NCBI RefSeq assembly: GCF_037113525.1
Contig: NZ_CP146963.1
Span: 682,001-746,000 of the forward strand
Source of the DNA: Butyrivibrio fibrisolvens
GTDB lineage: Bacteria; Bacillota; Clostridia; Lachnospirales; Lachnospiraceae
DNA: 64,000 nucleotides
Direction: 5' to 3'
In this document: positions 42,311-51,542 of the stretch, in pieces
Layout: each line of letters begins with the position of its first letter
How positions within the stretch are numbered: position 1 is the stretch's first letter
Position numbers and translations under genes: made by a program
The notes under the pieces: generated by a model
Databases searched by the model: none
The model's input: only the letters and a program-made list of their open reading frames with translations
Told to the model about the DNA's origin: nothing

Positions 42311-43328
42311 ATAACGCTATTTCCGACTTGTCGTCACACAGATCTTCGATCTCATAGGAGATATTACAACTGCTCTCAAACTCTTCAAGCCAGTTGTTTG
42401 TTACTCTGTTCGCAGCAATCTTACCATTATCTGTATTAGTACCTGAAAGAAGTACCACATACTGATTTCTGCCATATTGGGCAGCTACATCACCAACACG
42501 AAGAGTCTTGCCGATAAGACGGCCAAGCTGTCTCTCTAAATTGATGATGCTAAGACTTGTTGCAGGTTTTTTCAAAGTCAGAGTGAAAAGAACTAACTGA
42601 TAGCTGGTGTCTATTCGCTTAAGATTTCTTGAAAGGAATCTGTAGAGATTCTTGAAGGAATCATAATCTACAAGATAAGCACCTCTATCAAGTCCATTTT
42701 CATTTATCATGGTCTTAAGAACAGAAATGTCCACAGAACCACGATGCTTTGAAACCTCATGAACACTGTCTACACCATCCTCATATAAGAGGAAACCATG
42801 TTTTGAATGCTGCTTTACATAATAAAGAGCTTTGTCTGCATGGTCTTTCAGGGTCTTAAGGTCATTGCCATTTATACCCGAAATAGCAATTCCTATAGAA
42901 GCTGAAATAGTCTGACCGATCCTCTCATCAACCATGTCACCGATAAGATACTCGACCTTTTCGATTATGCGGCGACATCTTTCTGCGAGCTGATCGGGTT
43001 CCGTAAAATTACGGTAAAATATAATAAATTCATCTCCTCCGAGCCTCATCAGAATATCTTCATTTCTGATAAAACTCTTTAAAATCTCAGCGAAACGCTT
43101 GAGAATTCGATCACCCATGGCATGACCATAGGTATCATTAACGCTTTTGAAATGATCAATATCGATCATTAAAAGAGCACCAGCCGGATCATCACCCTCT
43201 AGAACATTTATGATCTGCTGTTCCCCACTTGCACGGTTATTTAAACCCGTTAATGGATCGATGTAAGAATACATAGCCAGGTCCTGGTTTTGCATCTCCT
43301 GATCAGGAGATCTGTTCTTCCTTGTCAT
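42309..43328 (-). CDS. Diguanylate cyclase with a second, degenerate GGDEF-like domain
   Basis: A 339-residue soluble protein. The first domain (about 15-180) is a complete GGDEF cyclase with DPLTGLNNR, DIDHFKSVND and RLGGDEF; RNED lies five residues before GGDEF, so the inhibitory I-site (RxxD) is present. The second half (about 200-320) has a similar pattern (VLFTL, LERQLGRLIGKTLRVGDVAAQYGRNQYVVLLSG) with GRNQY where GGDEF would be, and looks like an inactive copy. I start at 43328 because GGAG lies 7 nt upstream; in-frame ATGs further up lie in or before a strong hairpin. It makes c-di-GMP with product feedback. Confidence 0.88.
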   Translation of the reverse strand: MTRKNRSPDQEMQNQDLAMYSYIDPLTGLNNRASGEQQIINVLEGDDPAGALLMIDIDHFKSVNDTYGHAMGDRILKRFAEILKSFIRNEDILMRLGGDEFIIFYRNFTEPDQLAERCRRIIEKVEYLIGDMVDERIGQTISASIGIAISGINGNDLKTLKDHADKALYYVKQHSKHGFLLYEDGVDSVHEVSKHRGSVDISVLKTMINENGLDRGAYLVDYDSFKNLYRFLSRNLKRIDTSYQLVLFTLTLKKPATSLSIINLERQLGRLIGKTLRVGDVAAQYGRNQYVVLLSGTNTDNGKIAANRVTNNWLEEFESSCNISYEIEDLCDDKSEIAL

Positions 43329-43342
43329 GAGCATTCTCCTAT

Positions 43343-43373
43343 CGTATGTCATCTGCATGGCAGATGACATACG
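43343..43373 (-). promoter_or_regulatory. Perfect 14-bp leader hairpin next to the diguanylate cyclase ribosome site
   Basis: A 14-bp perfect stem with a 3-nt loop ends two bases before the ATAGGAG ribosome site of the minus-strand cyclase gene. There is no T-tract, so it is better read as a leader structure or an operator than as a terminator. Confidence 0.6.
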
Positions 43374-43578
43374 GGTCGAAAATATAATAAAACCCCTACT
43401 ACATTTATAATAAGATAGCAAATTTGTAATTTCTACAAACCTTGCTTGAAAAAGTGCTTAACGGTAATGAAAAAAGGGGGTGAAAGATATATAATTGAGT
43501 TCATAGAAAACACAGAAAAGCTGCATTTAAGGAAGTGCCATGGAGACAATCAATTAAAAACAGACAGCAGAGGTATGT

Positions 43579-43947
43579 ATGGATATCAGTAAAGTGATCT
43601 CAGAAATCAAAAAAATAGAAGGAACAGACGTTGAAACAGGTCTTGAATACTGTGCATCAGACGAAGAGATCTATGTTGAAACAGTGCAGGATTTCCTTGA
43701 AGATGACAGAGGAAGTGCTGTTCAGGAAGCTTTTACCCAAAATGATATAGATTCATATCATATAAACGCACATGCCCTCAAAAACCTGTGCTATACACTT
43801 GGACTTAACGAACTTGGAGATAAAGCTAAAGAGCTTGATGATGCTGCAAAAATTAAGGACTTTGAATATATCAAAGCCCATAATGAAGAACTAATGTCAA
43901 TGTATAAAGACTATACAAGCCGCCTTAAAACAATAATAGAGGAATGA
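43579..43947 (+). CDS. Free histidine phosphotransfer (HPt) protein
   Basis: A 122-residue all-helical protein of the HPt type. The phosphoacceptor is His65 in INAHALKNLCYTLG, which matches the HxLKG pattern with Asn in place of Gly. It has no other domain. It can take phosphate from the receiver of a hybrid kinase and pass it to a response regulator; the nearby hybrid kinase lacks an HPt, so the two may form one relay, separated by the convergent cyclase gene. A response regulator target is not adjacent. An AGAGG site lies 5 nt upstream. Confidence 0.85.
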   Translation: MDISKVISEIKKIEGTDVETGLEYCASDEEIYVETVQDFLEDDRGSAVQEAFTQNDIDSYHINAHALKNLCYTLGLNELGDKAKELDDAAKIKDFEYIKAHNEELMSMYKDYTSRLKTIIEE

Positions 43948-44000
43948 TAGTTCATTTTGCTATTATTACACGGCAATAATACCTGATAAATAAACTATGT

Positions 44001-44044
44001 GGAGCTTTAATAGATCGCAGTAGATGCTATTATAGCTCCCTTTT
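44001..44044 (+). terminator. Probable terminator of the HPt gene
   Basis: GGAGCTTTAATAG pairs with CTATTATAGCTCC (one mismatch), followed by CTTTT. The stem overlaps the 3' end of the convergent lipoprotein gene. Confidence 0.65.
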
Positions 44045-45218
44045 CATCTATGTCAAAACTCCATATTGCATGAGCCGGGAGCCTGTGCTCTGTAAGATAC
44101 CAGGTTCCATCTATAACTCCCATATAATAAGGCGTTCCGCCTCCTTCGAAAAAAGTATCATAGACAGTTTCATAGTTACCGCTAGAAATATCTTCAATTG
44201 AAGAAGCGCATATCATAGTAGCTGCATCCTGACTACCATACAGATCAGTAGATACAGTTATATAGAACAGATCACCGATGTGTTCAAGCTGGACCATTCC
44301 GGCTATTTTATCAGGAACACTGAAACTAGCTGCTCTTTTGAAAGTCTTCAGATCATATTTGAGGATCTGTGGTTCAAAGACACTTGATCCATCCGCAGGA
44401 AGTCCTGATACGAAGTACAGGTCTTCATTATCTATGGTAAAAGAGCGTACATAAGTATCTGCAAGTCTTTCTATAGTTATGACATTCGTAAGATACATAC
44501 GAGTATCATCTTTTTTATGCCTGAAGATATACATCTCACCTGAATATGAACTCCAGCAATAGAAGGCAGAAGTGGCTTCATTATAGACAATATAGTGAGG
44601 TTTATTACCAATTTCATTAAAAATCTGAGTAAGAGTATATCCATCACCAGCCCGCTCAAATACTAGAACACGGTTGTTCTCTGTATCGTCTGCCAGCATT
44701 ACAGTTCCATCAGATACTATTGTATGTCCAAGATCATATCCGCTTGAAGCATTATCGGTAAGAACTGTCCAGCCTGTGAGAGGATCAGTAAGATTGTCAT
44801 TATAAATTATCTGTGAATGATAGCAGTCAACAATAAAATATCTGCCATCGATGAAGGTGATATCAGTAGGTACAGACAAGGATGGATAAGTGTTAGCAAT
44901 TTCAGATGCAGTGGTATAGCCTGTAAGTTCAGATTCCCTCACATAGTCAGATCCGTCAAAAAAACCTTCTGAAAGCACCGGCCCGTCTATAGGATTTCCA
45001 TTGTTTAAAACATTAGTATCATCTGAAAAAGATGCATCTTCCCTACTATCAGCTATAGAAGATGATACGCCTGTAGAACTATTATCTGTATCAGGAGATG
45101 CATTTGGATCAGTCTTACAACCCGTAAGGGTTATAGATAATAGAAGTAATGCCGATAATAGAATTGAAGTTTTTTGAGTGAGAGCATGAATATATTTTTT
45201 ATATAAAAGGTATATCAT
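44007..45218 (-). CDS. Lipoprotein with a beta-propeller-like domain, unknown function
   Basis: A 403-residue exported protein with a lipoprotein signal peptide (LLLLSITLTGC, Cys at about 34) and a Ser/Asp-rich linker. The remainder is a series of beta-strand repeats (PTDITFIDGRYFIVDC, DGTVMLADDTENNRVLVFE, VRSFTIDNEDLYFVSG, GMVQLEHIGDLFYI) that look like NHL/SMP-30-type propeller blades. No catalytic motif is apparent. It may bind a ligand or a surface polymer on the outer face of the membrane. GGAAGG lies about 13 nt upstream of the ATG. Confidence 0.7.
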   Translation of the reverse strand: MIYLLYKKYIHALTQKTSILLSALLLLSITLTGCKTDPNASPDTDNSSTGVSSSIADSREDASFSDDTNVLNNGNPIDGPVLSEGFFDGSDYVRESELTGYTTASEIANTYPSLSVPTDITFIDGRYFIVDCYHSQIIYNDNLTDPLTGWTVLTDNASSGYDLGHTIVSDGTVMLADDTENNRVLVFERAGDGYTLTQIFNEIGNKPHYIVYNEATSAFYCWSSYSGEMYIFRHKKDDTRMYLTNVITIERLADTYVRSFTIDNEDLYFVSGLPADGSSVFEPQILKYDLKTFKRAASFSVPDKIAGMVQLEHIGDLFYITVSTDLYGSQDAATMICASSIEDISSGNYETVYDTFFEGGGTPYYMGVIDGTWYLTEHRLPAHAIWSFDIDEKGAIIASTAIY

Positions 45219-45411
45219 TATTTATTAAAACCTTCCTCCATGAAAATATGCAAAGTGCCACCTTGCTATATGGCAAAGCCTTTTTAACCTATGAAATATC
45301 ATTGGTAAAAACAATCTTTCTTATTATACAACGTTATTTTATTACAGGAAAATCAATTATAACCTTATTCCAGAAAACAAATAAAGCTTTTTTGAACTAT
45401 GGAGAATTGAT

Positions 45412-46491
45412 ATGATCACATTTAGCTTATGTATGATAGTAAAAAATGAGGAAGAGAATTTGGGGAGATGCCTTAGCTGTCTTAAAAATCTTATGGATGA
45501 GATTATCATAGTTGATACAGGATCAACTGATAAAACTAAAGAGATTGCCGGAAAATTTGACGCTAAGATCTATGACTTTGAATGGATAGATGACTTTGCG
45601 GCTGCAAGAAACTATGCCTTTTCCAAAGCAACCTGTGATTACATTTACAGCGCAGATGCTGATGAAGTGATCGATGAAAACAATATAAGAGAATTTGCAA
45701 ATCTGAAGCAGGCTTTAAATGATATTTATGTAAAGAGTTTATCTAAAACGGACGCATCATCTGATAGTGCAGAGGACGATCTGCCTATAGACATAGTCCA
45801 GATGTATTATTGCGGCCAGACAAGCGGCAAGGGAAAAAGCGTTTACAATTTTGATAAGGAGCTGCGTCCCAAATTGTTCAGGCGTTTAAGAACATTTGTC
45901 TGGGAAAACCCAATACATGAGCAGATAAGAACTGAGCCTGTAATATTTGATTCAGACATAGAAATTCAGCATAAGCAGTCGGAAAATCATGCATCCCGAG
46001 ACCTTTCCATATTCAGAAAGGCTATTGATAAAGGCTATACGATTTCTTCAAAGCTATTGGATTTTTATGCAAGAGAGCTTTATATGGCAGGAAGCGCAGA
46101 TGATCTGAAGGCAGCAGAAGAGTTTATGATAATGGTTACAGAAAGCGATACCGCCAGCGTAGACGATATAAGAAAAGCCAGCATAATCCTTGCAAAGAGT
46201 GCACGACTATCAGGCGATATACCAAAGTTTATGAAGTATGCCCTTAAAGACGTATCTTCCGGCTGCGCCAGTGAGATGTGCTGCGAACTTGGTGATTATT
46301 ATCTTGATTCAGGCGATCTTTCAGAGGCAAGCCTTTGGTTTTATAATGCCGCATTTGAACAGGCGCCTATGCTTGATATCAATACAGGAGGCACAAGGCC
46401 ACTTCTTTCTTTATCCAAGTGTTATAAACTTCTTGGTAATCAGGAACTATCAGATGAGTATGCCATAAAAGCCAATGAATGCAATCTGTGA
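45412..46491 (+). CDS. GT2-family glycosyltransferase with C-terminal helical repeats
   Basis: A 359-residue protein. The GT2 domain (about 1-200) starts FSLCMIVKNEEENL with DEIIIVDTGSTDKT and the DXD-like SADADEVID, the form found in SunS/WaaE-like enzymes. Residues about 200-359 are helical and TPR-like (ASLWFYNAAFEQAP, LLSLSKCYKLLGNQELS). Such proteins glycosylate surface sugars or peptides; the substrate is unknown. GGAG lies 7 nt before the ATG. It stands alone. Confidence 0.84.
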   Translation: MITFSLCMIVKNEEENLGRCLSCLKNLMDEIIIVDTGSTDKTKEIAGKFDAKIYDFEWIDDFAAARNYAFSKATCDYIYSADADEVIDENNIREFANLKQALNDIYVKSLSKTDASSDSAEDDLPIDIVQMYYCGQTSGKGKSVYNFDKELRPKLFRRLRTFVWENPIHEQIRTEPVIFDSDIEIQHKQSENHASRDLSIFRKAIDKGYTISSKLLDFYARELYMAGSADDLKAAEEFMIMVTESDTASVDDIRKASIILAKSARLSGDIPKFMKYALKDVSSGCASEMCCELGDYYLDSGDLSEASLWFYNAAFEQAPMLDINTGGTRPLLSLSKCYKLLGNQELSDEYAIKANECNL

Positions 46492-46564
46492 AAATCGCTA
46501 TAGATTTTATAGCAATAAAGGCATATGTCATAAGATAAACAAATGCAGTATAAATACTAAAAGA

Positions 46565-46610
46565 CAATAAAACAGCTCTGGCCAAGTTATAAATTACTTA
46601 AGCCAGAGCT
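46565..46610 (-). terminator. Terminator of the minus-strand exporter-like gene
   Basis: AGCTCTGGC (46574-46582) pairs with GCCAGAGCT (46602-46610). On the minus strand the stem is followed by GTTTTATTGTC. Confidence 0.75.
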
Positions 46611-46622
46611 ATTATTTTAAGA

Positions 46623-47141
46623 TCAGATTAAAGCAAAACCAAACAGACTAACAAGACTCATGATGATTCCTGCAAGAAGAACTCCAAGTATTACAGCTAT
46701 AACGCTTGACTTAAAGTCCATATCAAGAATACTTGCTGCAAGTGTGCCTGTCCATGCACCTGTTCCAGGAACAGGGATTCCTACGAAAAGAAGAAGTGCT
46801 ACAAGTAGACCATTACCTGCTTTTTCTTTAAGCTTTTCGCCTCCCTTATGACCCTTTTGAAGACAGAAAGTGAAGAACTTTCCGATCACTTTTTTACCTG
46901 CTCCCCATTCAAGAACTTTTCTTGCAAAGAAGAAGATAAATGGCACAGGAAGCATGTTGCCGAGAATGATGATCACATATACAAGTGGCATATTAAGGGC
47001 AATTCCAACTTCTCTGAAAAGGTAAGCTATCGGAATGGCTCCTCTAAGCTCGATAAGAGGAAGCATTGAAACAACGAAAATTACAAGGTAAATTGCCCAC
47101 GTCGGAGCGTTCTGAAACATTTCTACAATTGCGTGACCCAT
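46623..47141 (-). CDS. Small multidrug export-like membrane protein (COG2426)
   Basis: A 172-residue protein with about four to five helices and the family motif PLIELRGAIPIAY near residue 30, plus LGNMLPVPFIFFFARK and GIPVPGTGAWTG. It belongs to the Sm_multidrug_ex/COG2426 family, related to DedA-like membrane proteins; the family's export role is poorly tested. It lies 56 bp after hisC on the same strand and probably shares its transcript. Confidence 0.85.
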   Translation of the reverse strand: MGHAIVEMFQNAPTWAIYLVIFVVSMLPLIELRGAIPIAYLFREVGIALNMPLVYVIIILGNMLPVPFIFFFARKVLEWGAGKKVIGKFFTFCLQKGHKGGEKLKEKAGNGLLVALLLFVGIPVPGTGAWTGTLAASILDMDFKSSVIAVILGVLLAGIIMSLVSLFGFALI

Positions 47142-47197
47142 TGGAATCTAAATCTCCTAATCATTTTTAGTCATACCCCCTTTGTGGCATGCGTGTT

Positions 47198-48250
47198 TTA
47201 TTTAAGATAATCCTTTAAAAAGGCTATAAGCTTATCCATCTGCTCATCTGTACCGATAGAAATTCTCAGGTAATCCTCGATCCTCGGCGCGTTCCAGTGA
47301 CGTACATAAATTCCGGCAGCTTTCAAAGCACAGAAAAGTGACTGACCTGAAACATTTTCATGCTTTGCGAATATAAAATTTGCCTGAGAATCAGGGAAAG
47401 AAAATCCCAAAGACTTAAGCTCGCACTTAACGCGTCTTCTTGTCTCCATGATCATATGGCAAGTCTTTTTAAAGTATTCATCATCTCTTACGGATGCTGC
47501 GCCAAGCTCAAGTGAAGGTCTATTCATTGTATATGAGTTAAAAGAAAACTTGGCATCATTCAGGTATTTTATCAGCTTTTTGGATCCAAATGCAAATCCT
47601 ATTCTCATTCCCGCCATAGCTCTGGATTTGGAGAATGTCTGAACAACTAAAAGGTTATCATATTTATCTATTAATGGAAGAACGCTCTTGCCGCCAAAAT
47701 CTATATAAGCTTCATCAATGATGACAACAACATCTTTATTATGAGCAATGATCTCCTCGATCATATTTACATCTTCAAGAACGCCTGTCGGTGCATTAGG
47801 ATTTGGGAAAATGACACCGCCGTTATCCTTAAAGTAATCCTCTTTGACTATACGGAAGTTCTCATCAAGAGGGCATCTTTCATATGGAATGTGGTAAAGA
47901 TCTGCCCACACATCATAAAAAGAATAAGTTATGTCAGGGAAAAGAATTGGCTTATTTGAATTAAAAAATGTCAGAAAAGCCATAGAAAGAACATCGTCAG
48001 ATCCAACTCCGACAAAGATCTGATCGGACGGAACCTTGTAATAGTCGCTAAGAGCATCTATAAGCTTCGAAGCTCCCGGATCGGGATAAAGACGAAAATC
48101 CTCATATTTCATGCTACCAAGAAGTTTTTCAACCTCAGGAGCAGGAGGATAAGGACACTCGTTAGTATTGAGCTTAATGATGTTATCTGTTTTTGGCTGT
48201 TCGCCCGGCGTATAAGGAACGACCTTACGGACATTATTTTCCCATGACAT
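47198..48250 (-). CDS. hisC: Histidinol-phosphate aminotransferase
   Basis: A 350-residue class I/II PLP aminotransferase that converts imidazole-acetol phosphate to histidinol phosphate with glutamate. LNTNECPYPP at the start, NPNAPTG, IDEAYIDFGG and the PLP lysine in TFSKSRAMAGMRIGF are all characteristic of HisC. GGGAG lies 7 nt before the ATG. No other histidine genes are nearby, so a related aminotransferase role cannot be excluded. Confidence 0.9.
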   Translation of the reverse strand: MSWENNVRKVVPYTPGEQPKTDNIIKLNTNECPYPPAPEVEKLLGSMKYEDFRLYPDPGASKLIDALSDYYKVPSDQIFVGVGSDDVLSMAFLTFFNSNKPILFPDITYSFYDVWADLYHIPYERCPLDENFRIVKEDYFKDNGGVIFPNPNAPTGVLEDVNMIEEIIAHNKDVVVIIDEAYIDFGGKSVLPLIDKYDNLLVVQTFSKSRAMAGMRIGFAFGSKKLIKYLNDAKFSFNSYTMNRPSLELGAASVRDDEYFKKTCHMIMETRRRVKCELKSLGFSFPDSQANFIFAKHENVSGQSLFCALKAAGIYVRHWNAPRIEDYLRISIGTDEQMDKLIAFLKDYLK

Positions 48251-48289
48251 GGCAGTACTCCCTTCTAAATGTGTATTCGCTGATATTCT

Positions 48290-48318
48290 TTAGAAAAAAC
48301 GTCCGTGTTACGGACGTT
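48290..48318 (-). terminator. Terminator of the LytTR regulator gene
   Basis: AACGTCCGT (48298-48306) pairs with ACGGACGTT (48310-48318) around a 3-nt loop; on the minus strand six Ts follow. It separates the regulator gene from hisC. Confidence 0.85.
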
Positions 48319-48398
48319 AAAAATCAGGAATATTGTTCTAGTGTGATGCCTCGATTATCTTTGTGCAAATATCTTGTGAGACAGTATACTAGGATAGA

Positions 48399-49136
48399 TT
48401 AGTTGAAATGATTGGCTCTGTATAGATCAAATGCATTAAGAACCTTTTCCTTGAGCTTTGGACTCATTCTAAGTTCAGATCCTCCACGCATCGTTATAAC
48501 ATTACCATTTATATAATTAACCCTGTAAAGGGCAACTATCTCAAATCTGGATACCTGTACAAATTCAGAAGACGGAAGCTTTTCCTGAATAGCAGACAAG
48601 GCCATATAAGTCGAGACATCGCCCTTCATGGTGTGAATGACGATCTTTCGACCCTGCGTCTCGATATAGATAATATCATTAAGGAAAATTTTGATCTGAA
48701 TACGTTCGCTGTTAACAGTAATAGAACGTGAAAAATTAACACGCTGAACAGCTTTGTCCATAACGTGGACAAGACTCTCGTATTTTACAGGCTTTTTAAG
48801 ATAGGAAAGGGCTTCGACTTCAAATGCCTCTGCAGCAAAAGAATCACTTCCTGTCATGAAGATTATCTGACTGGTCTGTGAGACTTTGCGAAGCATTCTT
48901 GCTGCATCTATACCATTTTGAATGGGCATAAGTATGTCAAGAAGGATGATATCCGGTTTTTTACTTTTAAGATACTCGGAATAATCATCCTGGCTGGATA
49001 CATCTGTGATGTTGTAATCGAATTCGCGCTCATCGAGATATTTGGTTATGAGTTTATGATGAAGATTGATATCTGTCTTATCATCATCATAAATCAGTAT
49101 CTCAAGGACGGATCTGCTCTCATCGGTTGAATTCAT
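48399..49136 (-). CDS. LytTR-family response regulator
   Basis: A 245-residue two-domain regulator. The receiver domain has the acidic pocket DDDK near the start, phosphoacceptor Asp in ILLDILMPIQNGID and the Lys of YLKKPVKYE. The C-terminal LytTR DNA-binding domain (about 140-240) shows IIYIETQGRKIVIHT and FVQVSRFEIVALYRVNYING. I choose the ATG at 49136 since AAGG lies 9 nt upstream; the ATG at 49145 almost touches it. No sensor kinase is adjacent. Confidence 0.88.
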   Translation of the reverse strand: MNSTDESRSVLEILIYDDDKTDINLHHKLITKYLDEREFDYNITDVSSQDDYSEYLKSKKPDIILLDILMPIQNGIDAARMLRKVSQTSQIIFMTGSDSFAAEAFEVEALSYLKKPVKYESLVHVMDKAVQRVNFSRSITVNSERIQIKIFLNDIIYIETQGRKIVIHTMKGDVSTYMALSAIQEKLPSSEFVQVSRFEIVALYRVNYINGNVITMRGGSELRMSPKLKEKVLNAFDLYRANHFN

Positions 49137-49218
49137 AAATGTCATACCTTGACCAACTTGAAACCCTTATTTCGTCGTAATTTTAGCATATTAAAGCCTG
49201 TGGTTCAAGATGGCTAAA

Positions 49219-50229
49219 TTAACGGGTAGTGCCGCCCTCAACAAAGCATACCGGAAGGTCTGTAACACTGGATACTTCCTCGCCGTCTATCATCTTAAGG
49301 AGCATCTTAATACCTGTCTGAGCAATCTTATCAATAGGCTGTCTTATAGATGAAACTATAGGCTCGCCGGTAATAAAGTCAGGCATACCATCAAAACCGA
49401 TAACCTGTACATCTTCAGGAACCCTAAGTCCCATCTTCTGAAGCTCATCAGAAATAAGATGTGCCATATGATCAGAAGAAGCAAATATTCCATCATATGA
49501 AAATTTCTTATCACCATCTGACGGAGACAGGTAGCTGTGGATCAACTTCCTGTATGATTTGGAAGGATACATGAATCCTGTATCTGCCATATTGTAATCC
49601 ATGAAACTCAGAACATTATGCTCAACACTAACTTCGCTGCAGAATCTGTTGAAGCCTGCGATACGCTTTGTCGGTTCACTTTCATAATCAGTTCCTGCCC
49701 AGAAACACAGGATATTCCTGCAGCCTTTTTCATATAAGGTTTTAGCAGCAAGGTATCCGCCTGCTTCATTGTCGCAGGATACACAAGGAATCTTGCCACC
49801 AAAATGTCTGTCGAAAGCTACCATGGGAATATTAAGGCTTGTAGTATCAGCTATCTTGGAGTAGGTAACACCAAATATTCCGTCAACACGGGAAGTTGCA
49901 GCCATAGAAATATATGAATCGATCTTCTCGGAATCATTTCTTGAAATGCAGATGAGCATGCGCTTACCGCGCTTGTTCAGCTCTTTTTCTATAGTATCTA
50001 TCATTGGTGGGAAAAGAGCATTCTGAAGAGTTGGAACGATAACCAGAATATCATTGGTATTCTGAGCTTTTAATCCATGTGCGTTTGGATTGAGCTGATA
50101 GTGAAGCTTCTTGATAGAGGCTTCTACCTTGAGTCTATATTCATCACTTACGTGAATACCGTTTATAACCTTTGAAACTGTGCCTAAAGAAACCCCTGCA
50201 TCTTTGGCAACATCTTTGATTGTAGCCAT
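49219..50229 (-). CDS. LacI-family transcriptional regulator
   Basis: A 336-residue repressor with an N-terminal helix-turn-helix (ATIKDVAKDAGVSLGTVSKVING), hinge and a periplasmic-binding-protein-like sugar domain. It is divergent from the kinase/phosphorylase operon. TGAAACGTTT-type operators lie before its own gene, before the operon and before the binding-protein gene, so autoregulation and control of the whole module are likely. The inducer is probably the transported sugar. GGAG lies 7 nt before the ATG. Confidence 0.93.
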   Translation of the reverse strand: MATIKDVAKDAGVSLGTVSKVINGIHVSDEYRLKVEASIKKLHYQLNPNAHGLKAQNTNDILVIVPTLQNALFPPMIDTIEKELNKRGKRMLICISRNDSEKIDSYISMAATSRVDGIFGVTYSKIADTTSLNIPMVAFDRHFGGKIPCVSCDNEAGGYLAAKTLYEKGCRNILCFWAGTDYESEPTKRIAGFNRFCSEVSVEHNVLSFMDYNMADTGFMYPSKSYRKLIHSYLSPSDGDKKFSYDGIFASSDHMAHLISDELQKMGLRVPEDVQVIGFDGMPDFITGEPIVSSIRQPIDKIAQTGIKMLLKMIDGEEVSSVTDLPVCFVEGGTTR

Positions 50230-50266
50230 ATATAATCTCCGTACTGAAGCGCATAAATGCTATATT

Positions 50267-50281
50267 TGAAACGTTTTATCA
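50267..50281. promoter_or_regulatory. LacI-type operator before the regulator gene
   Basis: TGAAACGTTTTATCA, an imperfect copy of the palindrome found 195 bp downstream. It is suited to autoregulation. Confidence 0.65.
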
Positions 50282-50462
50282 TTTCTTATAAATAATATCA
50301 TTGGGGCAAAAACTCCACAATCTGACATTAATTACAAAAAAATAGACATTTTTTGTATATATTTACTGCTTTACTTTGCATATACATTTTGATATTGTGG
50401 AAATGTGCCAAGGGGGATTTGAGTCCGAAATTGAATCTGAGCACATTTTTTTAGAGAAGGAA

Positions 50463-50476
50463 ATGAAACGTTTCAT
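50463..50476. promoter_or_regulatory. LacI-type operator before the kinase/phosphorylase operon
   Basis: ATGAAACGTTTCAT is a perfect 14-bp palindrome with the central CG step typical of LacI-family sites. Apart from the two operators, the 311-bp divergent region (50230-50541) is AT-rich and I see no convincing -35/-10 pair. Confidence 0.8.
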
Positions 50477-50541
50477 GTAATGGGGTTTAAGCACTGAATA
50501 TAGAGAAATACAAAGACAGTGTGGTGAAAGGAATCATGAAA

Positions 50542-51528
50542 ATGAACGAAACTTATAACAGAGTAACAAATGAATCCGGATATGGAAAAAAGGTTCTTTC
50601 CATTCTTCCATGGAACAAGGTAAAGGTTCCGGAAGATAAGAATATTCCTCATGGTGATATGCCGGGCGACAAGATTGAAATTGAAGATGGTCATATTACC
50701 AAGGCAGAGATCATTTTTCCAAAGCTTGTAGAGATGATCGCTAAGGCGGCAGATTCTAATGAGTATGGAAGATGTGTCATTGCAGTATGCGGCGGTTCAG
50801 GCGTAGGTAAATCCGAGATCGCATCTTTGTTAAGTTTCTATCTTAATGCAGCAGGAATCGGAAGTTATACACTTTCAGGTGATAACTATCCACACAGAAT
50901 TCCTAAATATAACGATGCTGAGCGTCTTCGCATCTTCAGAGAAGCCGGAATTAGGGGAATGGCTGATGAAGGATGCATGAATGCTGAGAATTTTGCGATC
51001 GTGCAGAAATGGCAGCAGGAAGAAGACGATGCAAATGAAGCACATGTAAGCGAATATGGATGGTTCAAGTCATATCTTGATGCAGGTAAAAAGGCTCTTG
51101 CAGGATATCTTGGAACACCAAATGAAACAGACTATGACGAAGTAAGCACCATTATCAAAGCTTTCAAAGATGGCGCAGATACACTTACACTTCGCCGCAT
51201 GGGAAGAGATGAAAGTGCTCTTTGGTATGAGAACGTTGATTTCTCAGACAAGAAAGTTCTTATCATCGAGTGGACACATGGAAACAGCGACTATATCAAA
51301 GGGGTAGATATTCCTGTTCTCCTTAACAGCACTCCTGCAGAGACACTTGCTCACAGAAGATCCCGTGCAAGAGACGGTAAAGTTGACAGCGCGTTTACAA
51401 CACTTGTTCTTAATATAGAGCAAAGGGAGCTCCACTCACAGGCACATAAAGCTAAGATCATTATTTCCAAGGATGCTGAGCTTATAACATTTGAGCAGTA
51501 TTCACAGCTTATGGATGGCCAGTTTTGA
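50542..51528 (+). CDS. P-loop kinase-like protein (uridine kinase/phosphoribulokinase-like)
   Basis: A 328-residue soluble protein with Walker A GGSGVGKS at residues 84-91 and a later acidic strand (VLIIEWTHGN). TLSGDNYPHR after the P-loop and the Arg-rich HRRSRARDGK near the C-terminus fit a uridine-kinase-like NTP-dependent small-molecule kinase. The first 80 residues are extra. It lies next to a GH13_18 phosphorylase and under the same LacI operator, so a sugar or sugar-phosphate substrate is possible; the substrate is not known. I start at the ATG at 50542 (AAAGGA 9 nt upstream); 50536 is a close alternative. It overlaps no gene but the next starts 14 bp later. Confidence 0.72.
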   Translation: MNETYNRVTNESGYGKKVLSILPWNKVKVPEDKNIPHGDMPGDKIEIEDGHITKAEIIFPKLVEMIAKAADSNEYGRCVIAVCGGSGVGKSEIASLLSFYLNAAGIGSYTLSGDNYPHRIPKYNDAERLRIFREAGIRGMADEGCMNAENFAIVQKWQQEEDDANEAHVSEYGWFKSYLDAGKKALAGYLGTPNETDYDEVSTIIKAFKDGADTLTLRRMGRDESALWYENVDFSDKKVLIIEWTHGNSDYIKGVDIPVLLNSTPAETLAHRRSRARDGKVDSAFTTLVLNIEQRELHSQAHKAKIIISKDAELITFEQYSQLMDGQF

Positions 51529-51542
51529 GAGAGGTATGCGGT

